Positions 8,365 to 17,182 are shown, numbered from the stretch's first letter. The stretch is DNA of 64,000 nt from Amycolatopsis sp. 2-15 (GCF_030285625.1 NZ_CP127294.1:9301001-9365000), one strand, 5' to 3'. Notes: generated by a model not told the origin, from the letters alone. Numbers and translations are program-made.

Positions 8365-10623
8365 TCAGTGCACCGTCGAGCCCGCCGGGACGAAGCCGCG
8401 GCGAGTGGCGTCCAGCAGGGAGACCTGGGCGGCGCCGACGTCGAAGTACATGCCCGTCAGCGTCAGATCGCCGGCGGCCAGGGCGTCGGCCACGACCGGG
8501 TGGGTGCGGAGGTGGTCGAGCTGCTGGACGACGTTGTGCAGCGCCAGCTGGTCGCACTCGGCGGGCGGGCGGCGGCCGTCGAGCAGCAAAGCCGCCTCCG
8601 AAGCGCGGCGACGGAGGGTGGGTTCGCCGTGGCGCAGCCAGTCGCCGAGGCGGGTGAGGCCCTCGGGCGCCTGTCCGAGGAGCGCCTTCATCGCGCCGCA
8701 CGAGGAGTGGCCGCACACCACGATCTCGGGCACCTTCAAAACGCCCACGGCGTACTCGACGGCCGCGCCCACCGAGGAGTCGGTGCCATCACCGGCCGCC
8801 GGCACCAGGTTGCCGATGTTGCGCACGGCGAACAGGTCACCGGGGCCCGACGTGGTGATCAGGTTGGGCACGATCCGCGCGTCGCCGCAGGTGATGAAGA
8901 GCGTGTGCGGCTGCTGGCCGTGCGCGAGGCCGCTGAGGGTGTCGCGCAGCAGCGGGGCGGTGCGGCGCTGGAACTCCGACGCGCCACGGGACAGCGGCGA
9001 GGCGCCGTCGCGTGGCCCGGGCAGCGAAACGTGCTCGGCCTGCCACTGCGACCACGGCGCCAGCCACCGCGGCAGCACGCGTGCCGCGAGGCTGCGCCGC
9101 ACGGTGGGCTCGCCGGAGCTGCCGCGGCCGTACCAGGGGTGCCCGATCTCGTCGACGGTCACCGTGCCGCCCGCCTTCACGTGCGCTTGCTGCCAGCCGC
9201 GCAGGCAGTCGAACGCCGCGTGGTCGAGGTAGTCCACGAGCAGCTCCAGCGTCACGTCGGCGCGCTCGGGCACGTCGGCGAGCACCTTGGTCAGGCGGGG
9301 CACGGAAAGGAACGTGAGCGCGCCCTCGATCACCACGCGCGTACCGCGCTCGTCCGCCTCCACGTGCACGCCGGAGTGCACCATCCGCCGCAGCATGAAC
9401 GCGAGCGCCAGCAGCACCCCGGCCGCGACGCCGGTCAGCAGATTCACGAACACCGCGCCGACGAGCGTCACCACATACACGGCGAGATCGCCGTGGCGCA
9501 GCACTTCCTTGAGCGCCGGGAGGTTCACGAGCTTCGCACCCACGTACACGAGCAGCCCGGCCAGTGCGGCGAGCGGGATGAAGCGCAGCACTCCGGTGAG
9601 CAGCAGGCAGAACCCGAGGATCCAGCAGGAATGCAGCAGCGCCGACGCCCGGGTCTTCGCGCCCGCCTCGTAGTTGGTCATGGTCCGCACGATCACGCCG
9701 GTCACGGGCAGCCCGCCGAGGACGCCGGACACGACGTTGCCGGCGCCCTGGCCGATGAGCTCGCGGTTGAGGTCCGTGCGGCGCCCGCCGCGCAGCTTGT
9801 CGACGGACACGGCGGAAAGCAGGCTCTCCAGGCTCGCGATGAGCGCGACCGTGACGGCCGCGAACGCCACGCCGCTCCAGCCGCCCGAGGGCAGCTGTGG
9901 CACAAACCCGAACGACGGCAGCGCAGCCGGCAGGTCCACGCGCGGCAACGACATCCCGGCGGCGACGGACAGCCCCGTCGCGACCGTGACGGCGGCCAGC
10001 GGCCCCGGCACCTTCCGCACCGGCGCCGGCACCTTCGGCCACACCAGCAGGATCGCGACGGTGAGGACGCCGATCAGCACGGCCTGGTCGTGGTGGCCGA
10101 CGATCTGCCCGGGCAGCGCCGCGAAGTTCGCGAGCGCGGAGCCCTGGGCCCGGCCGCCGAGCACCACGTGGAGCTGGCCGAGCACGATCGTCACGCCGAT
10201 GCCGGCCAGCAGGCCGTGGACGATCGCGGGCGAGATGGCCAGTGCCGCGCGAGCGAAGCGCAGGAGCCCGAAGAGGATCTGCAGCAGGCCGGCGCCGACG
10301 GTCACCGCGCAGGTGACGGCCCAGCCGTAGGTGGCGATGGTGTCGGCGAGCACCACGGTCAGGGCCGCGGACGGCCCGCTGACCTGCAGGGCCGACCCGC
10401 CGAGCAGACTCGCGACCAGGCCGCCGACGACGGCGGAGACGAGGCCCGCGAGCAGGGGCGCGCCGACCGCGAGGGCGACGCCGAGGGAGAGTGGCACGGC
10501 CACGAGGAAAACGACCAGCGAGGCCGGCACGTCGTGGCGCAGGATGTTCTGGAGGGTCTCGTTGGCCTTGGTGCGGCGCGACGGGGGTCCGGTGTCGTGT
10601 TCTCCGCGAACGATCTCGATCAT
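8365..10623 (-). CDS. SulP family transporter-STAS-beta-carbonic anhydrase fusion, copy 2
   Basis: 752 residues with the same three-part layout as the gene at 6040-8220 and similar along its whole length, so the pair is a tandem duplication. It has an extra ~25-residue hydrophilic N-terminus before LRHDVPASLVVFLVAVPLSL. The anhydrase motif reads CGDAR (C~577) instead of CGDSR, and GHSSCGA is intact (~H636); the metal ligands and the Asp-Arg dyad are kept. The ATG at 10621-10623 has no obvious Shine-Dalgarno. Predicted substrate is bicarbonate (or sulfate); this cannot be decided from sequence. Confidence 0.9.
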   Translation of the reverse strand: MIEIVRGEHDTGPPSRRTKANETLQNILRHDVPASLVVFLVAVPLSLGVALAVGAPLLAGLVSAVVGGLVASLLGGSALQVSGPSAALTVVLADTIATYGWAVTCAVTVGAGLLQILFGLLRFARAALAISPAIVHGLLAGIGVTIVLGQLHVVLGGRAQGSALANFAALPGQIVGHHDQAVLIGVLTVAILLVWPKVPAPVRKVPGPLAAVTVATGLSVAAGMSLPRVDLPAALPSFGFVPQLPSGGWSGVAFAAVTVALIASLESLLSAVSVDKLRGGRRTDLNRELIGQGAGNVVSGVLGGLPVTGVIVRTMTNYEAGAKTRASALLHSCWILGFCLLLTGVLRFIPLAALAGLLVYVGAKLVNLPALKEVLRHGDLAVYVVTLVGAVFVNLLTGVAAGVLLALAFMLRRMVHSGVHVEADERGTRVVIEGALTFLSVPRLTKVLADVPERADVTLELLVDYLDHAAFDCLRGWQQAHVKAGGTVTVDEIGHPWYGRGSSGEPTVRRSLAARVLPRWLAPWSQWQAEHVSLPGPRDGASPLSRGASEFQRRTAPLLRDTLSGLAHGQQPHTLFITCGDARIVPNLITTSGPGDLFAVRNIGNLVPAAGDGTDSSVGAAVEYAVGVLKVPEIVVCGHSSCGAMKALLGQAPEGLTRLGDWLRHGEPTLRRRASEAALLLDGRRPPAECDQLALHNVVQQLDHLRTHPVVADALAAGDLTLTGMYFDVGAAQVSLLDATRRGFVPAGSTVH

Positions 10624-10852
10624 GGCGACAGGAAAGCGGAAAAAGATCGAAAAGTCCGCTACGCGAACGATCTTCGGGTTCGCTTGTGAACCGGAGAACT
10701 AGGACGTTCCCGGCAAAGCTCACCAATCAGTCAGACACTCATGAAGTGCCCCAGACCTGATCGCGTGGAAACCCCAGTCTTCCGGCGACTTTGCGTGACT
10801 CACGGTATACAGCCCGTGTCTTATGGCCGCGGTCACACCCAGCCGGGTGAAT

Positions 10853-12139
10853 TCAGGCTTTTTCAGCCGCCGCGAGCATCGCACCGGTGATCACGGCCAG
10901 GTCCGCGTCGTCGGTGACGTAGGGCGGCATCGCGTACACGAGGTCGCGGAACGGCCGCAGCCACGCACCCTCCGCCGTCACGATGTCCGTGGCCACGCCG
11001 AGGTCGACCTCGTGGTCGAGCTGCAGCACGCCGATCGCGCCGAGCACCCGCACATCACGCACGTGCGGCAGGTCCCACGCGGGCTCCAGACCACGCCGCA
11101 GCCCCGCCTCGATCCGCGCGACGTCCGCGCGCCACCGGCCCTCGGCCAGCAGCCCGAGCGAAGCGTTGGCCACAGCGGAGGCGAGCGGGTTGCCCATGAA
11201 CGTGGGCCCGTGGGCGAGCACCGGCAGGTCGCCGCGCGCGATGCCGGCGGCGATCTCGGGCGTGCACAGCGCCGCGGCCATCGTGAGGTAGCCGCCGGTG
11301 AGCGCCTTGCCGAGGCACAGCACGTCGGGCGTCACGCCGGCGTGCTCGGCCGCGAACATCCGGCCGGTGCGCCCGAAGCCGGTGGCGATCTCGTCGAACA
11401 CCAGCAGCACGTCGTGCTCGCGCGTGAGCTCGCGCAGCGCGCGCAGGTAGCCGGGGTGGTGGAACCGCATCCCGCCGGCGCCCTGCACCACGGGTTCCAC
11501 GATCACCGCGGCCAGCTCGTGGGCGTGTTCCGCCAGGGCGGCGGCCAGGGTGTCCACATAGGACTGGTCGACGGGCGCGTCGAAGCCGGCCGGCGGTTCG
11601 GGCACGAACACCTGCTCCGGCAGGACTCCGCGCCACAGCGAGTGCATGCCGCCGTCGGGGTCGCAGACGCTCATGGGCGTGAACGTGTCGCCGTGGTAGC
11701 CGCCGCGCCAGGTGAGCAGCCGGCGCTTCTCCGGCAACCCGCGCGAACGCTGGTACTGCAGGCACATCTTCACGGCGACCTCGACCGAGACCGAGCCGGA
11801 GTCGCACAGGAACACGTGCTCGAGGCCCTCGGGCGTGAGGTCCACGAGGGTCTTGGCGAGCGTGATGGCCGGCTCGTGCGTGAGCCCGCCGAACATCACG
11901 TGGCTCATCCGCCCGGCCTGCTCGGCCAGCGCCGCGTCGAGCACCGGGTGCCGGTAGCCGTGCACCGCCGCCCACCACGACGACATCCCGTCGACGAGCT
12001 CGCGGCCGTCCGCGAGCTTCAGCCGCACCCCGCTCGCCTCGGCGACGAGCAGCGGCGCCACCCGTCCGGGCATCGGCGCGTACGGGTGCCACACGTGCGC
12101 GGCATCGAGGGCGAGCAGGTGGTCGGCGCTGGTGTCCAC
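10853..12139 (-). CDS. bioA: adenosylmethionine-8-amino-7-oxononanoate aminotransferase BioA
   Basis: 428 residues. PLP class III aminotransferase that uses SAM to convert KAPA to 7,8-diaminononanoate, the BioD substrate. [41 protein letters not shown] and the PLP-lysine segment [11 protein letters not shown] are all family signatures. The GTG at 12137-12139 has TAGGGT (minus strand, 12146-12151) 6 bases upstream, within the 25-bp gap to the P450 gene. A leaderless start from a private promoter is therefore likely, even though the P450 lies just upstream in the same direction. Confidence 0.95.
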   Translation of the reverse strand: MDTSADHLLALDAAHVWHPYAPMPGRVAPLLVAEASGVRLKLADGRELVDGMSSWWAAVHGYRHPVLDAALAEQAGRMSHVMFGGLTHEPAITLAKTLVDLTPEGLEHVFLCDSGSVSVEVAVKMCLQYQRSRGLPEKRRLLTWRGGYHGDTFTPMSVCDPDGGMHSLWRGVLPEQVFVPEPPAGFDAPVDQSYVDTLAAALAEHAHELAAVIVEPVVQGAGGMRFHHPGYLRALRELTREHDVLLVFDEIATGFGRTGRMFAAEHAGVTPDVLCLGKALTGGYLTMAAALCTPEIAAGIARGDLPVLAHGPTFMGNPLASAVANASLGLLAEGRWRADVARIEAGLRRGLEPAWDLPHVRDVRVLGAIGVLQLDHEVDLGVATDIVTAEGAWLRPFRDLVYAMPPYVTDDADLAVITGAMLAAAEKA

Positions 12140-12164
12140 GCGCCGACCCTACGTGCCGCCCCGC

Positions 12165-13424
12165 TCAACGGAGCAGCACGGGCAACGTCTTGACGCCGTG
12201 CACCAGCGGACTCGTGCGGTAGACCAGGTCCTCCTCCGGCCCGGCCAGCCGCAGCCGCGGGAACCGCGCCAGCAGCGCCGTGAGCGCGATCTCCGCCTCC
12301 ATGCGCGCCAGCGGGGCGCCGACGCAGTAGTGGATGCCGTGGCCGAAGGCGAGGTGGCCGCCGGCCGCGCGCGTGACGTCGAGGTCGGCCGGGTCGGGGA
12401 AGCGCCCCTCGTCGCGGTTGGCGGCGAGCAGCGAGACCTGCACGAACTCGCCCGCCGGGATCTTGTGGTCACCGACCTCCACGTCCTCGACGGTGTAGCG
12501 GAGGGTGGCGATGTTGATGGGCCCGTCGAAGCGCAGGAACTCCTCGACGGCACCGGGCATCAGCGACGGGTCCGCCGCCAGCTTCGCGCGCTGCTCGGGC
12601 GCGCGAAGCAACGCCAGCACCGCGTTGCCGATCAGGTTGACGGTCGTCTCGTGGCCCGCGACGAGCAGCAGGAATGCCATCGCGACGAGCTCTTCCTCGC
12701 TCAGCGAGTCGCCCTCGTCGCTGGCCTGCACGAGGCCCGAGAGCAGGTCCTCGCCCGGTTCGGCGCGCTTCTGCGCAACCAGCGCCACGAGGTAGGTGTG
12801 CATGGCGACCGCGGCCGCCTGCATCTCGTCGAGGTCGCCCGCGCCCAGCAGGATGTTGGACCAGCCGGTGAACTCGCCGCGGTCCTCCTCACGCACGCCG
12901 AGCAGCTCGCAGATCACGGTGATCGGCACCGGCCCGGCGAACGCGGTCATGAGGTCGACCTGGTCGTGTTCCGCCATCGCGTCGAGCAGCTCGGTGGTGA
13001 TCTGCTCGATCCGCGGGCGCAGCCCGGCGATCGCCCGCGGGGTGAACGCCTTGTTCACGAGCTTGCGCAGCCGCGTGTGGTCGGGCGCGTCGGTGTTGAG
13101 CATGTGCGCGCCGAGCAGCTGGCCGAAGGACCGGTTGATGTTCTCGCCACCGACCTTCGCGATCATCAGGTCGTAGGCGCCGCGGTTGTTCTTGCTCAGC
13201 CGCGGGTCCGCGAGCAGCGCCCGCGCCTCGTCGTAGCCCGTCACGAGGTACGACGGCGTGCCGTGCGGCATGCGGATCGGGCACACGGCGCCCTGCTCGT
13301 GCAACCGCCCCAGTGTCTCGTGCGTGTGCTGCATGAACTTGTCGTCGATCATGGGAATTTCTTCGACGGCCACTTCGCCCCCAAGGTTTCCGTCCGTCTG
13401 GTCCGTGCTTCCCAGTATGCCCAC
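12165..13424 (-). CDS. cytochrome P450 (CYP107-like)
   Basis: 419 residues if the GTG at 13422-13424 is used; an internal ATG at 13350-13352 (start of MIDDKFMQ) is an alternative giving 395. The I-helix motif AGHETT, the K-helix EEFLR (ExxR) and the heme loop FGHGIHYCVGAPLAR show an intact, soluble bacterial P450 of the CYP107-type clan. It lies 25 bp upstream of bioA on the same strand. In Bacillus the P450 BioI (CYP107H) makes pimeloyl precursors for biotin; whether this one does is inference from context only. Electron-transfer partners are not encoded nearby. Confidence 0.9.
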   Translation of the reverse strand: MGILGSTDQTDGNLGGEVAVEEIPMIDDKFMQHTHETLGRLHEQGAVCPIRMPHGTPSYLVTGYDEARALLADPRLSKNNRGAYDLMIAKVGGENINRSFGQLLGAHMLNTDAPDHTRLRKLVNKAFTPRAIAGLRPRIEQITTELLDAMAEHDQVDLMTAFAGPVPITVICELLGVREEDRGEFTGWSNILLGAGDLDEMQAAAVAMHTYLVALVAQKRAEPGEDLLSGLVQASDEGDSLSEEELVAMAFLLLVAGHETTVNLIGNAVLALLRAPEQRAKLAADPSLMPGAVEEFLRFDGPINIATLRYTVEDVEVGDHKIPAGEFVQVSLLAANRDEGRFPDPADLDVTRAAGGHLAFGHGIHYCVGAPLARMEAEIALTALLARFPRLRLAGPEEDLVYRTSPLVHGVKTLPVLLR

Positions 13425-13467
13425 GCGCCGGTGTGCCGTGTGGCGCCCGCGGGCAGGATGGTTTTCC

Positions 13468-14094
13468 GTGCGTTACCGACCTATCTCCCCCGACGTCCTG
13501 GCCGCCGAGCTGACCGAGCGCGTGGCGGCCCTGCCGCACCGCCGGCTGACGGTCGCCGTGGACGGCGCCGACGGGGCCACCGACACCGCGGGGCTCGCCG
13601 ACGCGCTCGTGGATCCGTTGCGGCTGCTGGGCCGCGCCACGGTGCGCGTGCCCGCGAGCGGGTTCCTGCGTCCCGCGTCGCTGCGGTTCGAGCACGGCAA
13701 GCGCAACCCCGACGCGCGCTACACCGACTGGCTCGACCTCGGCGCCCTGCGCCGCGAAGTCCTCGACCCGCTCGCCGGCGTCGGCAGCGGCGAGGTGCTG
13801 CCGGCGCTGTGGGACACCGAGCGCGACCGCGCGACGCGGCTGGCGCGCGTGCCCGTGCCCGAGGGCGGCGTGGTTCTCGTCAACGGCGAGTTCCTGCTCG
13901 GTGCCGGCCTCGCGTTCGACCTCGTGGTGCACCTGTGGCTCTCCCCCGCCGCGCTGCGCCGCCGCCTGCCCGGCGACGACGCGTGGGCGCTGCCCGCGTA
14001 CGAGCGCTACGAGTCGGAGGTCGACCCGGGCGCGCTCGCCGACGTCACCGTCCGCGTCGACGACCCCCGCCACCCGGCCGTGTACGAGCCCTAG
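13468..14094 (+). CDS. uridine kinase-like P-loop protein with degenerate Walker A
   Basis: 208 residues. The layout (DGADGATDTAGLADAL near residue 30, GFLRPASLRFEHGKRNPDAR, DPLAGVGSGEVLPALWD, VLVNGEFLLG) follows actinobacterial uridine kinase-family proteins. At the Walker A site the usual GKT is replaced by TDT, so the phosphate-binding lysine is missing and kinase activity is doubtful. The GTG at 13468 is the best start; the frame is open further upstream but overlaps the divergent P450 gene. The 3' end overlaps pimB by four bases, tail to tail. Confidence 0.7.
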   Translation: MRYRPISPDVLAAELTERVAALPHRRLTVAVDGADGATDTAGLADALVDPLRLLGRATVRVPASGFLRPASLRFEHGKRNPDARYTDWLDLGALRREVLDPLAGVGSGEVLPALWDTERDRATRLARVPVPEGGVVLVNGEFLLGAGLAFDLVVHLWLSPAALRRRLPGDDAWALPAYERYESEVDPGALADVTVRVDDPRHPAVYEP

Positions 14095-15248
14095 CGCACG
14101 GCGGCGACCGGATCGCCGTCCAGCAGACCGGACAGGCGCTGCGCCATCGTGTCCCAGCGCCAGTTCTCCGTGACCCACGCGCGCCCCGCCTCGCCCATTC
14201 GGCGGGCCCGCACGGGGTCGGCCAGCAGGGCCTCGAGGGTGTCGCGCAGCTGGCCGACGTCGCGGCCGTCCACGACGTGGCCGGTCACCTCGTCGAGCAC
14301 CGCCTCGGGTGCGCCGCCCGACGTGCCCGCCACCACGGGCAGCCCGGTGGCCGAGGCCTCCAGGTAGACGATCCCCAGCGCCTCCACGTCAAGCCCCTTG
14401 CCGCGGGTGCGCGCGGGCATCGCGAAGACGTCGCCCGCGTTGTAGTGCGCCGGCAGCTCGGCCCACGGCACGGAGCCGGTGATCACCACGTTGTCGGCCA
14501 CGTCGAGCTCGGCGACGAGCTCGGTGAGCCGCTTGCGGTACGGGCCGCCGCCGACGAGCAGCAGCACCACGTCCGGCACGCGCTTGCGCAGCTCCGGCAA
14601 GGTGCGGATGAGCATGTCCTGGCCCTTGCGCGGCACGAGCCGCGAAACGCAGACGATCGTCGGCCGCTCGCCGAGGCCGTGGCGGGCGCGGATCTCCTCG
14701 CGCGCCCCCGCGTCGGGCGCGAAGAGCGTGGTGTCGACGCCGGACGGCAGCATCTCGAGCCCCGCCATCGGCCCGAACGCCGCGCCGAAGCGGCGGCGCG
14801 TGTACTTGCTGACGTAGGTGAGCACGTCGACCGTGTCGCCGATGCGCCGCAGCGCCTGGCGCGAACCCGGCAGCATCGACCAGCCCACCTCGTGCCCGTG
14901 CGTGGACGCGACGACCCGCCTCGCGCCGGACTGGCGCAGCGGGTGGCCGAGCAGGGCCAGCGGCGCGGCCGCGCCGAACCACACGGCTTCGCAGTCGCGG
15001 GCCCGCATGATCTGCTTCGCGCGCCGCAGCACGTCAGGCGTCGGCAGCATCAGCGACGTCGGGTGCCGCACAACCTCGAAGGGCGCTTCGGCGTCGAAGT
15101 CGACGTGCGAGCCGGCTTTGCCTTCCCACGACGGCGCGTAGACCACCAGGTCGTCGGCCGGGAGCCGCGTGGCCAGCGAGTTGAGGTAGTTCTGGATTCC
15201 CCCAGGCCGCGGCGGGAAGTCGTTGGTCACGAGCAGCGTCCTCAGCAC
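14091..15248 (-). CDS. pimB: GDP-mannose-dependent phosphatidylinositol mannosyltransferase PimB'
   Basis: 385 residues, GT4 family, GT-B fold. NDFPPRPGGIQNYL is the N-terminal motif, and VSRLVPRKGQD, GGGPYRK and EALGIVYLEASATGLPVVAG (with the EX7E pair) are the donor-site motifs. It is the counterpart of Rv2188c, which adds the second mannose to PIM1 at the inner membrane, and the neighbouring order (NlpC/P60, DnaQ-UvrC, cytochrome genes) matches that locus. The GTG at 15246-15248 lies 6 bases after TAGCCT (minus strand, 15255-15260), predicting a leaderless mRNA. Confidence 0.9.
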   Translation of the reverse strand: MLRTLLVTNDFPPRPGGIQNYLNSLATRLPADDLVVYAPSWEGKAGSHVDFDAEAPFEVVRHPTSLMLPTPDVLRRAKQIMRARDCEAVWFGAAAPLALLGHPLRQSGARRVVASTHGHEVGWSMLPGSRQALRRIGDTVDVLTYVSKYTRRRFGAAFGPMAGLEMLPSGVDTTLFAPDAGAREEIRARHGLGERPTIVCVSRLVPRKGQDMLIRTLPELRKRVPDVVLLLVGGGPYRKRLTELVAELDVADNVVITGSVPWAELPAHYNAGDVFAMPARTRGKGLDVEALGIVYLEASATGLPVVAGTSGGAPEAVLDEVTGHVVDGRDVGQLRDTLEALLADPVRARRMGEAGRAWVTENWRWDTMAQRLSGLLDGDPVAAVR

Positions 15249-15310
15249 ACGGGCAGGCTATCGGGCACGCTCGCCGGTGCTGAGAGCCCACCGACGACGG
15301 GCCCGCCAAC

Positions 15311-15352
15311 GACCACGGGGCGGCACCGCGTGTGCGGTACCGCCCCGTGGTC
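15311..15352 (-). terminator. hairpin terminator after the NlpC/P60 gene
   Basis: GACCACGGGGCGG (15311-15323) pairs with 15340-15352, and an inner ACCGC/GCGGT pair follows after one mismatch, with loop GTGT. The stem is ~18 bp and starts 17 bp beyond the NlpC/P60 stop codon. Confidence 0.8.
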
Positions 15353-15368
15353 AGGGAAGGGTTGCTGC

Positions 15369-16430
15369 TCAGCTGGGGCGACGGGCGCCCACGTACTGGC
15401 TCTGCAGCGGCGAGATCTTCACCACGTCGCCGGTGGTCGGAGCGTGCACCATCTTGCCTTCGCCGATGTACATGCCCACGTGGGAGACCGGGGTGTAGTA
15501 GAACACCAGGTCGCCCGGCTGCAGCTGGCTGCGCGGGATCGGAGTGCCGAAGGTCGACTGCTCCCGGCTCGAGCGCGGCAGCGAGACGCCCGCCTGCTTG
15601 TAGGCCCACTGCATCAGGCCCGAGCAGTCGAACTTGCTCGGGCCGGTGGCGCCCCACAAGTAGGGATCGCCGAGCCGGCTCAGCGCCGCGTCCACGGCCG
15701 CCTGGGCCGCGGGCCCGGGCGCCTTGATGTTCATCGGCGGGGCGCTGCCCTTGTCGCCGCGCAGGGCCTGGTCCAGCGTGGACAGCGAGGGCTCGGTCTT
15801 CTTGAGCTGCTCGATCTGGTCGTTGAGCGTCTTCTGCTTGGCCTTGATGTCGTTCGCCAGCTTGGCGGCCGCGTCACGGGCGTCCGTCGCGCGCTTGGCG
15901 GCGTCGGCGGCCTGCTTCGTGGCGTCCTCGGCCTGCTTCACGGCACCGGCCAGCGCGTCCAGCGCGGCGTCCTTCTGGGACGCGATCTGGTCCAGTGCGG
16001 AAGAGCGCTCGAGGAACTCCTGCGTCGACGTGCCCGCGAGCAGTGCCGAGAGCTTGTTCATCTGCACGCCGCTGAGGAACGAGGCGCCGGCGAACTTGTC
16101 GACGTCGACGCGGTAGAGCTTCTCGTTGTTCTCGGCCTGCTGCGCGGACTTCTTCGCGTTCTCGACGTCGCCGTTGGCCTTGTCGAGGTCCTTCTGGCGG
16201 GCCTTTTGGTCGTCCTGGGCCTTGAGGAGGTCCTCGTTGGCCTTCTCGGCCTGCGAGGCGAGGTCGCGGTACTTCGCGAGAGCGTCCGAACCGGAGTCGG
16301 GCGGGGTCTGGAGGACGGGGATGGGAGCTGCGATGGCCGTGGCCGAGGGCTGGGCGACAGTGACCATGGCGATCACCGAAGCTGCCGCGAGGGCACCTGA
16401 CACCACGCGCTTGACTGGATGCGACTGCAC
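15369..16430 (-). CDS. secreted NlpC/P60 peptidoglycan endopeptidase (Rip family)
   Basis: 353 residues. An N-terminal signal segment (RVVSGALAAASVIAMVTVAQ, cleavage near AIAAP) is followed by a long coiled coil (~45-235, rich in Ala, Lys, Gln, Asp) and a C-terminal NlpC/P60 domain (~255-353). Catalytic motifs are FDCSGLMQWAYKQAG (Cys), VSHVGMYIG (His) and MVHAPTTG (third polar residue). It should cleave D-glutamyl-mDAP bonds in the wall. The GTG at 16428-16430 is chosen because the signal peptide begins there and AGGAGA lies upstream. A candidate c-di-AMP riboswitch covers the leader. Counterpart of Rv2190c by position. Confidence 0.9.
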   Translation of the reverse strand: MQSHPVKRVVSGALAAASVIAMVTVAQPSATAIAAPIPVLQTPPDSGSDALAKYRDLASQAEKANEDLLKAQDDQKARQKDLDKANGDVENAKKSAQQAENNEKLYRVDVDKFAGASFLSGVQMNKLSALLAGTSTQEFLERSSALDQIASQKDAALDALAGAVKQAEDATKQAADAAKRATDARDAAAKLANDIKAKQKTLNDQIEQLKKTEPSLSTLDQALRGDKGSAPPMNIKAPGPAAQAAVDAALSRLGDPYLWGATGPSKFDCSGLMQWAYKQAGVSLPRSSREQSTFGTPIPRSQLQPGDLVFYYTPVSHVGMYIGEGKMVHAPTTGDVVKISPLQSQYVGARRPS

Positions 16431-16444
16431 GGTCGCGCGTGTCT

Positions 16445-16600
16445 CCTTTGCTGTCGGGCCGCCGTCGGAACCTCGTGACGCCGAAGAGGTCGGGGGCCCT
16501 CTTCCGTGCGTCCACCCCACGCGTTCCGGCCGCGTTTCACTGCAACAGCCTCACGCGCACGGTGTGGTTCCGGTGTTGGCTCCCCGACAAAGCCTTTCCG
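16445..16600 (-). ncRNA. candidate ydaO-type (c-di-AMP) riboswitch in the NlpC/P60 leader
   Basis: On the minus strand the leader reads CTTTGTCGGGGAGCCAACAC at its 5' side and CCCGACAGCAAAGGAGAC at its 3' side. The two ends pair (CTTTG with CAAAG, TCGGG with CCCGA, with CAG unpaired), which resembles the P1 region of ydaO riboswitches, including the conserved GGGGAGCCA and CCGACAGC blocks; GACCTCTTCGG and GGGGTGGA inside also resemble consensus segments. The 3' P1 strand overlaps the AGGAGA Shine-Dalgarno 11 bases from the GTG. ydaO elements commonly precede Rip/Rpf wall hydrolases in actinobacteria. The match was made by eye and is imperfect. Confidence 0.5.
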
Positions 16601-16855
16601 GCGGCGATCTCGCGTCGCCGTCTTGCCGACGGCTGCTGGCCACGAGATCTCGGATAGGTTACGAAAAGACCGTCACCGCGTCCACCGGGCCCCCACACAA
16701 AAACTCTCCGTAGTTCGCGGAAACACCATCGGACCAGCGAGGGAGGGTTTGTGTGACGGCGATCATACTCTGTGGTGTCAGAATGGCGTGAATTTGCTAC
16801 CGACCGTTCACCCGATCCGATCGACCACTCGTCGCGCCGTTATCACCCACAAGTG
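16601..16855. other. non-coding stretch upstream of the NlpC/P60 leader
   Basis: The gene-free interval 16431-16855 comprises the candidate riboswitch plus this upstream part. It includes an A/T-richer patch around 16655-16720 and probably holds the leftward promoter of the NlpC/P60 gene, but no convincing -35/-10 pair could be fixed. It also holds the region downstream of the small gene at 16856; no clear hairpin terminator was seen. Confidence 0.4.
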
Positions 16856-17182
16856 TCACGCGGGCTTACGTTCGGGCTCCGAAACCAAGCGCAGCCGGGG
16901 CACCATCCCCGCCTCGGCGAGCGCGTCGACGGCTCGCCGTTCGTCCGCGTCCCACGCCAGGGCGACCGGCGGGCCGAGCAGCACGCTCACCACGCAGTCG
17001 TGGCACGCGTGGCCCCGCACGGCGCAGCGGTCGCAGTCGACCACCAGCGTGTCGAGGTCGGCCGGATCGACGCCACTGACATCGACACCGCTGAGGTCGG
17101 CGCTGCCGAGATCGAGGTCGCGGTCGGCCGGTTCGTCGGCGTCGGTCCAGTCGGGCGGATGGTGGTTCGTGGTCTCGGTCAC
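16856..17182 (-). CDS. conserved small protein with a paired CxxC motif
   Basis: 108 residues, not assigned to a named family. The N-terminal half is acidic and repetitive (DLDLGSADLSGVDVSGVDPA), followed by DCDRCAVRGHACHDCVVSVL, whose C-x2-C-x6-C-x2-C spacing suggests a zinc knuckle or a small iron-sulfur site. The C-terminus (DERRAVDALAEAGMVPRLRL) is a short helix and strand. GAGGAG-type purines precede the GTG at 17180-17182. The GC3 bias supports coding. It lies between the NlpC/P60 and NYN genes on the same strand. Confidence 0.75.
   Translation of the reverse strand: MTETTNHHPPDWTDADEPADRDLDLGSADLSGVDVSGVDPADLDTLVVDCDRCAVRGHACHDCVVSVLLGPPVALAWDADERRAVDALAEAGMVPRLRLVSEPERKPA

Noticed and set aside
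12132..16400. A 1,422-codon open frame on the plus strand
   Set aside because: It lies antisense to bioA, P450, pimB and the NlpC/P60 gene and has the Arg/His/Ala-rich composition of a GC-rich shadow frame. No domain is visible.
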